The notes beneath the pieces were generated by a model. It did no database searches. It was not told where the DNA came from and saw only the letters and a list, made by a program, of their open reading frames with translations. From Gammaproteobacteria bacterium (GTDB lineage: Bacteria > Pseudomonadota > Gammaproteobacteria > Pseudomonadales > Azotimanducaceae): a stretch of 64,000 nucleotides of DNA. Positions within the stretch are counted from its first letter, which is position 1. Every line of letters begins with the position of its first letter. The stretch covers positions 1-64,000 of the forward strand of contig QJYB01000068.1 in assembly GCA_003247835.1 (NCBI GenBank), in the 5' to 3' direction. Of this stretch, positions 44,493 to 51,994 are shown piece after piece. A program made the translations under genes and the position numbers.

Positions 44493-44849
44493 GTGCTCCA
44501 CCCTCTGCAGATCACATGGCGGGATGTCCCCCGATCGGATGCCCTGGAAACCGACATCCGGGAAAAGTCGGAAAAGCTCGAACACTTCTACGACGGGATC
44601 ATCAGCTGTCACGTTACCGTGGAGGCGTCCAATCATCGCCATCACAAGGGCAATCTCTACCGGCTGCACATCTCGCTGGAGGTTCCTGACAAACAGATCG
44701 TGGTCACCCGCGACCCGGGGGAGAATCACGCTCACGAGGACATGTACGTGGCGGTTCGCGACGCGTTTGACGCGGCGCGCCGGCAGCTGCAGGACTACGC
44801 CAGGATCCGGCGGGGAAAGATCAAGCACCACGACGAAGGCGGCCGCTGA
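44493..44849 (+). CDS. HPF/RaiA-family ribosome-associated protein (short form)
   Basis: The 118-residue protein fits the short HPF/YfiA family: LHPLQITWRDVPRSDALETDIREKSEKLEHFY, CHVTVEASNHRHHKGNLYRLHISLEVP and DMYVAVRDAFDAARRQLQDY. Such proteins bind the 30S A/P sites and stop translation in stationary phase or stress. The start is GTG at 44493 behind AAGAGGTAA. The 110-base spacer upstream has no other feature I can name. It lies alone, convergent with the DUF502 gene. Confidence 0.87.
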   Translation: MLHPLQITWRDVPRSDALETDIREKSEKLEHFYDGIISCHVTVEASNHRHHKGNLYRLHISLEVPDKQIVVTRDPGENHAHEDMYVAVRDAFDAARRQLQDYARIRRGKIKHHDEGGR

Positions 44850-44868
44850 TCCCGCCCGCGCGGGCAGT

Positions 44869-45468
44869 TCAAGCGCCCGTCCCTCCGCCCTTCCGGCGCT
44901 GGATACCGGCGGTAAGCACAAGCCGCATCGCTTCCTCCACACCGATGTCGAGACCGACGAGACGGGAGCGGGGTATGAGCATCGTGAAGCCACCGATCTG
45001 ATAGCTGAGCGGCAGGTAGACGGCTACCTGTTCTGCCATTTCCGGCTCGCGGAGCGACACGGGTCGATTGTCCGTGACGAAGCCGATCAGGCGTGTGTCG
45101 TTGCCGAACAGATCCACACTCACCACGGAGGCGCCTTCCGCAGGCCGGCGGGAGAAGAAGTCGAAGAAGTCGGAGAGCGCGCTGTAGACTGTCTTCACCA
45201 GCGGCACGCCCTCGAACAGGCGCAGCACGGAGTTCCACAACCGGCCGATGATGAACGTCTGCACCAGCACACCTACGACGTAGATGATGACCACACCCAG
45301 CACGAAGCCGAGACCGGGCAGGTAGTACTGCTCCGGTAACAGGAAGAGAAACACCGGCCGCAGCAGCGCCTCGGTGGACTTCGCCAGCCAGATCACGATC
45401 CAGACCGTCAGTGCCGCCGGCAGCACGGCGCCGAGACCGCGCAGAAAGGTGGAGGTGATGTAGCTCAT
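44869..45468 (-). CDS. DUF502 family membrane protein
   Basis: The 199-residue protein has two N-terminal membrane segments (GLGAVLPAALTVWIVIWLA and LPGLGFVLGVVIIYVVGVLV) and the DUF502 body FIIGRLWNSVLRLFEGVPLVKTVYSALSDFFDFF, then VSVDLFGNDTRLIGFVT and YQIGGFTMLIPRS. The family is widespread, of unknown function, and often linked to envelope stress. The ATG at 45468 is preferred; a longer open frame to 45975 runs antisense through the next gene and is rejected. Confidence 0.87.
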   Translation of the reverse strand: MSYITSTFLRGLGAVLPAALTVWIVIWLAKSTEALLRPVFLFLLPEQYYLPGLGFVLGVVIIYVVGVLVQTFIIGRLWNSVLRLFEGVPLVKTVYSALSDFFDFFSRRPAEGASVVSVDLFGNDTRLIGFVTDNRPVSLREPEMAEQVAVYLPLSYQIGGFTMLIPRSRLVGLDIGVEEAMRLVLTAGIQRRKGGGTGA

Positions 45469-45540
45469 GATGCTTGCTCGATCCGCAGGGCGCGTTATCT
45501 TAGCAGAGCCGACATCGGCGACCCGATTTGGAGACGTCGC

Positions 45541-46029
45541 ATGCCACTGTCCCGAAAGCTCGCTCTCGATGACGACCAGATCGAAGAGCTCATGACGAGC
45601 TGCTGGAACTGCCGGATCGCCACCATCGGTCCGGGCAGCCGCATCAATCTCACACCCATGTGGTTCGGCTGGGCCGGCGGCAGGGTTTACATCTACGGGC
45701 GTGGTCAGAAGGTGGTGAACCTGCGGCGCAACCCCACCAGCACGATCATCGTCGATCGCAATGAGAAGTTCCCGGAGCTGCAGGCCATCATGATGCAGGG
45801 CACGGCCACCGTGCTCGAGGACGCCGACGCGGAGGCGGCGGATCCGCATCTCGCCGAAGCGAGGGCGCAGATCGGCAGGAAGTACAACGGTGGCCACGGC
45901 CAACCACAGGTTGACAATCCGCCGCCGAGCGCCGCGACAGCGCGCGGCAGCAACGGCCGCTGGATGGTTTTCCAACCGGAGTCCACGGTGACCTGGGACA
46001 ACTTCAAGCTGGCAGCCCTACGCCGCTGA
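45541..46029 (+). CDS. Pyridoxamine 5'-phosphate oxidase-like (PPOX, split-barrel) protein
   Basis: The 162-residue protein has the FMN/F420-binding split-barrel pattern: LMTSCWNCRIATIGPGSRINLTPMWFGW, GGRVYIYGRGQKVVNLRRNPTSTIIVDR and IMMQGTATVLEDAD. The size and order fit single-domain PPOX proteins that bind flavin and reduce small molecules; the exact ligand is unknown. The ATG at 45541 is 72 bases from the divergent DUF502 start, and GGAGACGTCGC precedes it. Confidence 0.82.
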   Translation: MPLSRKLALDDDQIEELMTSCWNCRIATIGPGSRINLTPMWFGWAGGRVYIYGRGQKVVNLRRNPTSTIIVDRNEKFPELQAIMMQGTATVLEDADAEAADPHLAEARAQIGRKYNGGHGQPQVDNPPPSAATARGSNGRWMVFQPESTVTWDNFKLAALRR

Positions 46030-46049
46030 GGTCATCTCGACCGCTGGAC

Positions 46050-47441
46050 TCACCAGGTGTCGCGCTGTCGCCATGCACCCAGCTTCAGTGCAGCTGCAGT
46101 CAGAGCCCCATAAACGAACATGCCGAGCGCAAGACAGACGTAGACGGCATTCAGTCCGAGTGAGAAGACGCTTACCGCCAGCATCGCACCACCGACACCG
46201 ATGACGAACCGCAAGGCAGTGGCGATGACCGGCCAGAGCACGGTTCCGGCACCCTGAGAAGCGAAGTACAGCGACAGCCCCAGGCCCTGAAAGGCGAACA
46301 GCGGTCCGACGATGTGCAGGTAGGACTCTCCCGTCGCCCAGGTTGCAGCATCTTCGGCGAAGAGCCCGAGCCACAACCCCGGAAAGACCGCGAGCAGCAC
46401 CCCGACCACCCCGGTGACCGCCGCCGCGGCAAGTCCGCCGAGCCAGCCGATCTGCTCCGCCCGCGCGAAATTACCCGCACCCACGTTGGTCCCCACCATG
46501 GCGGTCATGGCGGCACCCAGGCCGAAGACCATGGGAATGAGCAGGAACTCGAGGCGGGCGACGATGCCGTAACCGGCCAGTGCCGCCACACCGAACCCAC
46601 TGATCAGACCGTTGATCATGCCGATCGTCAATACCACGAAGATGGGCGAAAGGGCCGCCAGAGCACCGACCCGGAAGATGTCCGCAAACAGCGCGCCCTG
46701 AAGCCGTAAGCCGGAAATCTCCAGCCGAACCGGTGAGTCGCTTCGCTGCAGTCGGAACAGCAGGACGCACGTATTCAGCGATGCGACGACGAGCAGTGCA
46801 ACCGCCGAGCCGGTCAGACCCATGGCCGGTACCCCGAACCAGCCGAGCATCAGCGTTCCCGACAGCGGTATCTGCACGCAGGCGCCGAGGATCATCAGCG
46901 TGGCCGGCAGCTTCATGTTACCTATCCCGCGCAGCACGCTGTTCAGCAGGGCCATGGTCCAGACGAGCACCGCACCGCCGAACAGCACGTCGGCATAGTC
47001 GCCTGCGACGGCCGCGATGGTGTCGTTCGCGCCCAGCGCAGCGAACAGCCAGGCACCCGCGGTATGCCAGAAAACAAGGAACAGCACGCCAGCGATCAGG
47101 GCGATCACCAGTGCGTGCCAGATGAGCGCAGCGGCTCGATCCTGCCTGCCCGCACCCAGCGAACGGGCGATGGCACTCGAGACCGCACCGCCGATGGCGC
47201 CGTTGGCCAGCATCTGCATGAGCATGAGCCCAGGGAACATGAGCGCGATGGCGGCCAGCGGTACGGTGCCCAGTCTGCCGACGAAGGCGACCTCGGCCAT
47301 GCTGACCGCAGCCTGCACGAAAAAGGCCATGGCATTGGGTGTTGCCAGCCTGACCAGCAGCGGGAACGGCGGTGCGTGCAGAATCTGCTCGGAAAGGGTG
47401 GACACCGCCGGCCTCGGTGCGGTCGCTGCCTGGTCCGTCAT
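46050..47441 (-). CDS. MATE-family efflux transporter
   Basis: The 463-residue inner-membrane protein has twelve hydrophobic segments and the MATE (NorM-like) motifs LATPNAMAFFVQAAVSMAEVAFVGRLG, MLMQMLANGAIGGAVSSAIARSLGAG and MTAMVGTNVGAGNFARAEQIGW. It exports cationic compounds with sodium or proton antiport. The ATG at 47441 (MTDQAATAPR) has GGGAGAGACACC upstream and overlaps the MarR stop. The MarR gene directly upstream probably represses it. Confidence 0.9.
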   Translation of the reverse strand: MTDQAATAPRPAVSTLSEQILHAPPFPLLVRLATPNAMAFFVQAAVSMAEVAFVGRLGTVPLAAIALMFPGLMLMQMLANGAIGGAVSSAIARSLGAGRQDRAAALIWHALVIALIAGVLFLVFWHTAGAWLFAALGANDTIAAVAGDYADVLFGGAVLVWTMALLNSVLRGIGNMKLPATLMILGACVQIPLSGTLMLGWFGVPAMGLTGSAVALLVVASLNTCVLLFRLQRSDSPVRLEISGLRLQGALFADIFRVGALAALSPIFVVLTIGMINGLISGFGVAALAGYGIVARLEFLLIPMVFGLGAAMTAMVGTNVGAGNFARAEQIGWLGGLAAAAVTGVVGVLLAVFPGLWLGLFAEDAATWATGESYLHIVGPLFAFQGLGLSLYFASQGAGTVLWPVIATALRFVIGVGGAMLAVSVFSLGLNAVYVCLALGMFVYGALTAAALKLGAWRQRDTW

Positions 47442-47884
47442 GGTGTCTCTCCCGTAGCCAGCTCGCGCACGGCAACCAGCTTCGATTCCAGCGCCCGCCA
47501 TTCATCCTCGCCCAGCAGATCGAGCATCTTCCGCTGAGCCTGTCGCCAGTACCGTCGCGCTTCCCGGAACCTGCTTCTTCCCGCTTCGGTGATGGACACC
47601 AGCGTTACCCTGGCGTCCGTTTCGGACCGTTCCCGGACCGCAAGCCCCGTCTTCTCCAGTGGCTTCAGGTTCCTGGTGAGCGTGGTTCGGTCCATGTACA
47701 GATGCTCAGCGAGCGTCGACAGTGCAACCGGACCCAGGCGCTCCAGCGTACCGAGGATGGCGAATTGAGAGCGGGCAAGCCCGGCCGGGCGCATCTCTTC
47801 GGCATAGACGCGACTGACGGCCCGCGCCGTTTTGTAGAGATTGAGGCCGACACAGTGGCCGGGATTCAACAGCTCGTCGCCCAA
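47438..47884 (-). CDS. MarR-family regulator of the MATE gene
   Basis: The 148-residue winged-helix protein has ARSQFAILGTLERLGPVALSTLAEHLYMDRTTLTRNLKPLEKTG and the wing ERSETDARVTLVSITEAGRSRF. The start appears to be TTG at 47884 with GGTGGAG 7 bases before it. Its TGA overlaps the MATE ATG (ATGA), so the two form an operon in which the regulator probably senses a drug-like ligand. Confidence 0.87.
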   Translation of the reverse strand: MGDELLNPGHCVGLNLYKTARAVSRVYAEEMRPAGLARSQFAILGTLERLGPVALSTLAEHLYMDRTTLTRNLKPLEKTGLAVRERSETDARVTLVSITEAGRSRFREARRYWRQAQRKMLDLLGEDEWRALESKLVAVRELATGETP

Positions 47885-47967
47885 AAGAGTACTCCACCAT
47901 TTACGTGTATATGCACGCTATTGGGAAAAGGCTCGAGCGTCAAGCTGCAAACGGGATGCGGTGGCGC

Positions 47968-49401
47968 CTATTCGAAACCGGCGGCCCGTGCCGCGGCAGC
48001 GAACCGTTGCCGCAGCGGCTCGGAGACCATGGCGAGGGAGCGTTCGACCCGACCGACACGAAAGCCGGGGTCCTTCTCCAGCACCACGCGCTTCAGCTGC
48101 TGCGCCTGCTCGAGATCACCTGCGGCGGCAAGGTAGCTCGCGAGAAAGACCAGCGGCGTGACGATATTGGGGTTGATGGCAACGGCACGGCGCTGGTTGT
48201 CCACCGCCTCGTCGCAGTCTCCCTTCAGGAAGTAGGCGAGCGCAATCCCCGCCATGACCGACCAGGTGGAGTCACCCTGCGGGTTGATGGCCAGGGCCTC
48301 CTCGAACGCCGCGATAGCTTCCTCGTGCCGTCCGGAGAACGTGTACGCCTGCCCCAGCTCGCTGAACGCCTGGGCGTTGCTGGGGTTGAGCGTCACCGCG
48401 CGCCTGAGGTGAACGATGGCATCCTCCAGCCGGCCGCTCACCAGACGCGCGAACCCGCAGATCTCCTGTGCCGCGGAATCCGTGATGTCGAGCGCGACGC
48501 AGCGCTCGGCGGCGGCGACGAATGCGGCCATGTCTGCAGCGGGATCTGCCGACCACTGATCGAACACCCGCTGGTATAGGCCCGCGGCCTTGGCGTACCA
48601 GCCGAACACCAGGTTCGGGTCGAGCTCGATGGCTCTTTCCCAGGCTTTCGCCGCGATCGCCGAATGCTCACGGCTGCCCACGTAAATGTGCCACATGGCT
48701 CTGGAAGCCTCGTTCCAGGCAGGGAACGACCGTGCGCCGGCGTGCTCGCTGTCCTGGCGCAGAAGCTCGGGCGCCATCTGGCCGACGATCTGTCGCACGG
48801 TATCGTCCAGGAAGCCGAACAGGTCGGACGTGCTGCCGTCGAAACGGTCCGACCAGACCACCGCACCGTCCGGCACATGACTGAGTGATACCGCAACCCG
48901 GAACGAGTCTCCCGCCTGCTGGATCCTGCCGCTGACGCAGTAATGGGCATCCAGCGCAGCAGCCGCTTCAACGGCGCTCCCACCAGAAGCCAGCGCGCTG
49001 GTGATCGCCGTGTAGCCGATGACGGGAAACCACTTCCACTCACCGATCCGGGTGATGAGCTCCTCGGTGAGCGCGCGGGAAAAGTGCTCGAGGTCCTCCG
49101 GCCCTGACAGCTCGAATGGCAGCACCGCGATTGCCGGGCGGCCCCTTGAGCCCGCCAGCGACAGCGCGTCGGCGGTTTCCGACGCTGGGGAAGACCGGAG
49201 CCGGTCGTAGATGAACACCGCTTCGGTACGGTTCGAGACGTTCAGTGCGCTCATCAGCGCCTGTACATGGACCTTGACGGTGTTTACCGAAATTCCCAGC
49301 ACCTCGCTGATGTCGCGGTTGCTCAGCCCCCGACCAATGAGGTTGAGAACCTCGATCTGCCTGGGGGTCAGATCGTACTCGTCGGCGGGCGGGCTGGACA
49401 C
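47968..49401 (-). CDS. LuxR-type HTH regulator with TolB-like and TPR domains
   Basis: The 477-residue protein begins with a GerE/LuxR helix-turn-helix (LTPRQIEVLNLIGRGLSNRDISEVLGISVNTVKVHV). A TolB-like domain follows (AIAVLPFELSGPEDLEHFSRALTEELIT, SGRIQQAGDSFRVAVSL, VVWSDRFDG), as seen beside class III cyclases and OmpR-type regulators. At least four TPR units close it (AWERAIELDPNLVFGWYAKA, NPSNAQAFSELGQAYTFSGRHEEAIAAFEEALAINP). There is no receiver or kinase domain. I start it at GTG 49401; a longer frame upstream is antisense to the next gene. It probably controls that divergent secreted-protein pair. Confidence 0.85.
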   Translation of the reverse strand: MSSPPADEYDLTPRQIEVLNLIGRGLSNRDISEVLGISVNTVKVHVQALMSALNVSNRTEAVFIYDRLRSSPASETADALSLAGSRGRPAIAVLPFELSGPEDLEHFSRALTEELITRIGEWKWFPVIGYTAITSALASGGSAVEAAAALDAHYCVSGRIQQAGDSFRVAVSLSHVPDGAVVWSDRFDGSTSDLFGFLDDTVRQIVGQMAPELLRQDSEHAGARSFPAWNEASRAMWHIYVGSREHSAIAAKAWERAIELDPNLVFGWYAKAAGLYQRVFDQWSADPAADMAAFVAAAERCVALDITDSAAQEICGFARLVSGRLEDAIVHLRRAVTLNPSNAQAFSELGQAYTFSGRHEEAIAAFEEALAINPQGDSTWSVMAGIALAYFLKGDCDEAVDNQRRAVAINPNIVTPLVFLASYLAAAGDLEQAQQLKRVVLEKDPGFRVGRVERSLAMVSEPLRQRFAAAARAAGFE

Positions 49402-49488
49402 GAAGCGGGCTAGTACTTTCGGGTAATTACATCGTTTGCCGGCCGATTCTACCGTGCGAGCAGGTTTTCTGTCGTCCCGGGAGCGCCC

Positions 49489-50274
49489 ATGCAGATGGTT
49501 CAACGGTTTGATCGGCTTCGGGTCAGGCTCTTCAGATTCGCCGTCCCGGCGCTGCTGCTGGTCGGCATTTCGCCACTGGAGGCGGCGAGTATCCCCGGGG
49601 TCGGCGAGGTGCCCGAAATCCCCGCTTTTCTGCCGACCATGGAGACGGTCGCCGCCACCCAGCCGCTGCCGGTGGACGGCACCTGGCGCATACGCGAGAT
49701 CGCCAAGACCGTCCGCATCGATCGCGGCCGGATCTACGCGGTGGACAGCTGGACCCACATGTTCGTGCTGCAGGTGCAGCCGGGCATGGTCGTCGTCAAG
49801 GACTTCCAGGCGACGGGACCGGGTGAGTACGCGGGATTCGATCTGCCGCTGCAGGGCACAGGGACCTACAAGCTGACAAAGGACCGAACGCTCTCCGTAT
49901 TCGTGCAGGGGTTGCTGGGCCCTGTCAGGCTCACATTGATGCCGCTGCAACTGGACAACCCGCTGTGGCTGGATCAGGCGCTGGCCGAGGCCGGCCTCGC
50001 GCCCGCATCGCCGGCTTACGGGCAACCGGTCCAGCAGCCGCCTGCCTATCAGCCACCCGCATACCAACCGCCGGCATATCAACCACCCGCCTACCAGCCA
50101 CCGCCTCAGCAGGCACCACCGAACGCACCACCTGCTTACCCGCCACCAGGACAGCAGCCACCGGCGGCCCAACCCGTGCAGATGCCCATCACGCCGCCTG
50201 CCGATGACGGCGGCCCGGCTGTCTGCGAGCCGGTCTACCGACCGGAAACGGATGATTTCGGCTGCCCTCGGTAG
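49489..50274 (+). CDS. Exported proline-rich protein of unknown function
   Basis: The 261-residue product has a signal peptide (LFRFAVPALLLVGISPLEAAS) and a globular part (residues about 40-170) with GTWRIREIAKTVRIDRGRIY and MFVLQVQPGMVVVKDF. A C-terminal low-complexity tail contains four PPAYQ repeats and then many PP/QQ pairs. The tail is likely a surface or periplasmic spacer. The ATG has GGGAGC upstream. It is followed 19 bases later by a Cys-rich exported protein gene and lies divergent from the LuxR-TPR regulator. I do not recognise the globular domain. Confidence 0.8.
   Translation: MQMVQRFDRLRVRLFRFAVPALLLVGISPLEAASIPGVGEVPEIPAFLPTMETVAATQPLPVDGTWRIREIAKTVRIDRGRIYAVDSWTHMFVLQVQPGMVVVKDFQATGPGEYAGFDLPLQGTGTYKLTKDRTLSVFVQGLLGPVRLTLMPLQLDNPLWLDQALAEAGLAPASPAYGQPVQQPPAYQPPAYQPPAYQPPAYQPPPQQAPPNAPPAYPPPGQQPPAAQPVQMPITPPADDGGPAVCEPVYRPETDDFGCPR
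50038..50097 (+). repeat. Four PPAYQ repeats (15 bases each)
   Basis: The 60-base run encodes PPAYQ four times. The copies use different synonymous codons (for example tat/tac, cag/caa), so the repeat has been kept at protein level and is not a recent slippage product. Confidence 0.85.
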
Positions 50275-50293
50275 CCCCACTCTGGAGAGAACC

Positions 50294-51400
50294 ATGCGCC
50301 TGACCTGTCTGCTGATCGCTCTTTCCCTGGCCGTCTGGGCTCTGCTCTCCGAGCAGGCGCTGGCGGATGCAACGCCGGGCTGCGGCGCCAAGAACGAAGT
50401 GCCCTGCGAGTATGCGGAAACCCGTCGTGTGGGCCGCGCCAAGAATCTCGGCTGCAAGGGTGCAGACATCTACTGGTCGCCACTCAAGGGCGGTTGCTGG
50501 GAGTGCCCGTCGGGATACGAGCGCAACGGGCTCATGCCACTCACGGGCGATAAGGCCTGCAGGAAGGGCACGAAGCGGGCGCGCGCGCACGAGGTCAACT
50601 CCTGGTGGGGATGCCAGGATGGCGAATTTCATCGTCTCATCCCCGGCTACGGGCACGCCTGCTACACCTGCGGGACGGCGTACAAGCGCACGCTGGCGGG
50701 ACTCGAGTCGCCCAGGGCCTGCAAGGTCAGGGACGAGTATGTGTGTGATGGCAATCAGACACCACGTACGCACTACCGGAACGGCGAGCTGGTGACCCGC
50801 TGTGGCAATCCCTTCGATGCCAGGGCGAAGGCAAAACAGGCGCGCAAGGACAATGCCCATCTGATCAACGCCGCCACATCACTGGCCTGGGAGCTGGGCG
50901 GCACCACGGACACCGGACGGCAGTTCCGGGACGCGGTCGATCGCAAGGACTGGAACCGGGCGAATCGGATCGTCACCGGCACCCGTGCCTACCAGGAGAA
51001 GATCGAGCCACTCGGCCTCACCGCCACGGTCGGGGTCTACGGCGATGCATCGGTTGGTGCAGGCGCAAATGCGGAGGCTGGCATTGCGCTCGGTCTGCCG
51101 GCATTCATGCCTTACACCACCGTTGCCGTCCAGGGTATGAATCGTGTTGACCCGGGTTTCCGGATTAGCGTTTCTGCCGATGCCGGGGTTGCGGTCGGGC
51201 TGTGGTTCATCAAGCCCTCCGAGATGATCGGTCCCTCATTCGGGCTGGCTTACGGCGTCAGCGCCCTGGTGGCACCCTCCGTGACGGTGTGGTGGTCCGA
51301 TGACGGCAAGGACGACTTCATCGGCCTGCAGGTTGCGTTGGGGGTCGGCGCGGGAATCGAGTGGGCGGAGATGAACTGGGCCGTGACACAGGGCTACTGA
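50294..51400 (+). CDS. Exported Cys-rich protein with barrel-like C-terminus
   Basis: The 368-residue product has a signal peptide ending near LSEQALAD. It then has a Cys-rich region (about residues 28-170) with repeated GCxxxC and CYTCG/CWECP pairs, which suggests disulphides or metal binding. The C-terminal third (LTATVGVYGDASVGAGANAEAG, GFRISVSADAGVAVGLWF, VALGVGAGIEWAEM) alternates hydrophobic and small residues like outer-membrane beta strands. The ATG at 50294 follows TGGAGAGAACC. It probably works with the preceding proline-rich protein. The family is not recognised. Confidence 0.8.
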   Translation: MRLTCLLIALSLAVWALLSEQALADATPGCGAKNEVPCEYAETRRVGRAKNLGCKGADIYWSPLKGGCWECPSGYERNGLMPLTGDKACRKGTKRARAHEVNSWWGCQDGEFHRLIPGYGHACYTCGTAYKRTLAGLESPRACKVRDEYVCDGNQTPRTHYRNGELVTRCGNPFDARAKAKQARKDNAHLINAATSLAWELGGTTDTGRQFRDAVDRKDWNRANRIVTGTRAYQEKIEPLGLTATVGVYGDASVGAGANAEAGIALGLPAFMPYTTVAVQGMNRVDPGFRISVSADAGVAVGLWFIKPSEMIGPSFGLAYGVSALVAPSVTVWWSDDGKDDFIGLQVALGVGAGIEWAEMNWAVTQGY

Positions 51401-51507
51401 AACGCCTAGTCATCTGCGGGATGCGCGCGCCGATTGATTCCCGGCCCTGCGGCCATCTATCCGACTGAAGTCAGAATCGGACAAGCCATCCTGCTTTGAT
51501 CCGTAGT

Positions 51508-51987
51508 ATGAGGAAACCTGTGTTGCAACGTCTTGCCGTCCTGCCCCTGCTGTCCATTGTCCTGTTGGGCCCTGCCGCCACCGCGGCGACGCTCGGTCCG
51601 GGAGATGCGTTCCCTGCTTTCGAATCCACCGACCAGCACGGCGTGGCCTATACGTTCGAGCCGGGTACACAGGTGGTGCTGATCGCTTTCGAGATGTCTG
51701 CCGCCAAGGCGGCCAACCGGTATCTGGCCGCACAGCCGGCGACGTACCTGGATGACCACCAGGCCGTCTATATCGCCAACATCTATGGCATGCCGGCCAT
51801 CGGTCGGCACTTCGCCCTGCCAAAGATGCGCAAGTACCCGCAGCGCATCGTTCTGGCAGACGGTGAAGACCTGCTGTCCCCATTCCCGCGACAGGAGAAG
51901 CGCGTCACCGTGCTCGGGCTGGACGACGCCGGGATGATACGGACCGTCGGTTACTGGAATCCCGAGGAGGCGCTGGTCTTCCCGTAG
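51508..51987 (+). CDS. Exported thioredoxin-fold protein lacking the CxxC motif
   Basis: The 159-residue product has a signal peptide (LAVLPLLSIVLLGPAATAA) and a thioredoxin/peroxiredoxin-like order: LGPGDAFPAFESTDQHGVAYTF, VVLIAFEMSAAKAANRYL, IYGMPAIGRHFALPKMRKYPQRIVL and GMIRTVGYW. In the first helix, where redox members have CxxC, it reads FEMSAAKA, so it cannot act as a disulphide enzyme. The ATG at 51508 is used, not the TTG at 51496. A holdase or binding role is possible. Confidence 0.78.
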   Translation: MRKPVLQRLAVLPLLSIVLLGPAATAATLGPGDAFPAFESTDQHGVAYTFEPGTQVVLIAFEMSAAKAANRYLAAQPATYLDDHQAVYIANIYGMPAIGRHFALPKMRKYPQRIVLADGEDLLSPFPRQEKRVTVLGLDDAGMIRTVGYWNPEEALVFP

Positions 51988-51994
51988 CCCCTGC

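Noticed and set aside
44854-44865. GCCCGCGCGGGC palindrome between the ribosome hibernation gene and the DUF502 gene as a terminator or operator.
   Set aside because: It is short, has almost no loop and no T-run on either side. GC-rich self-complementary 12-mers are expected by chance in this DNA.
49402-50469. N-terminal extension of the LuxR-TPR regulator to 833 residues.
   Set aside because: The extra 356 residues are antisense to the proline-rich exported protein gene and have no domain; the HTH begins a few residues after GTG 49401.
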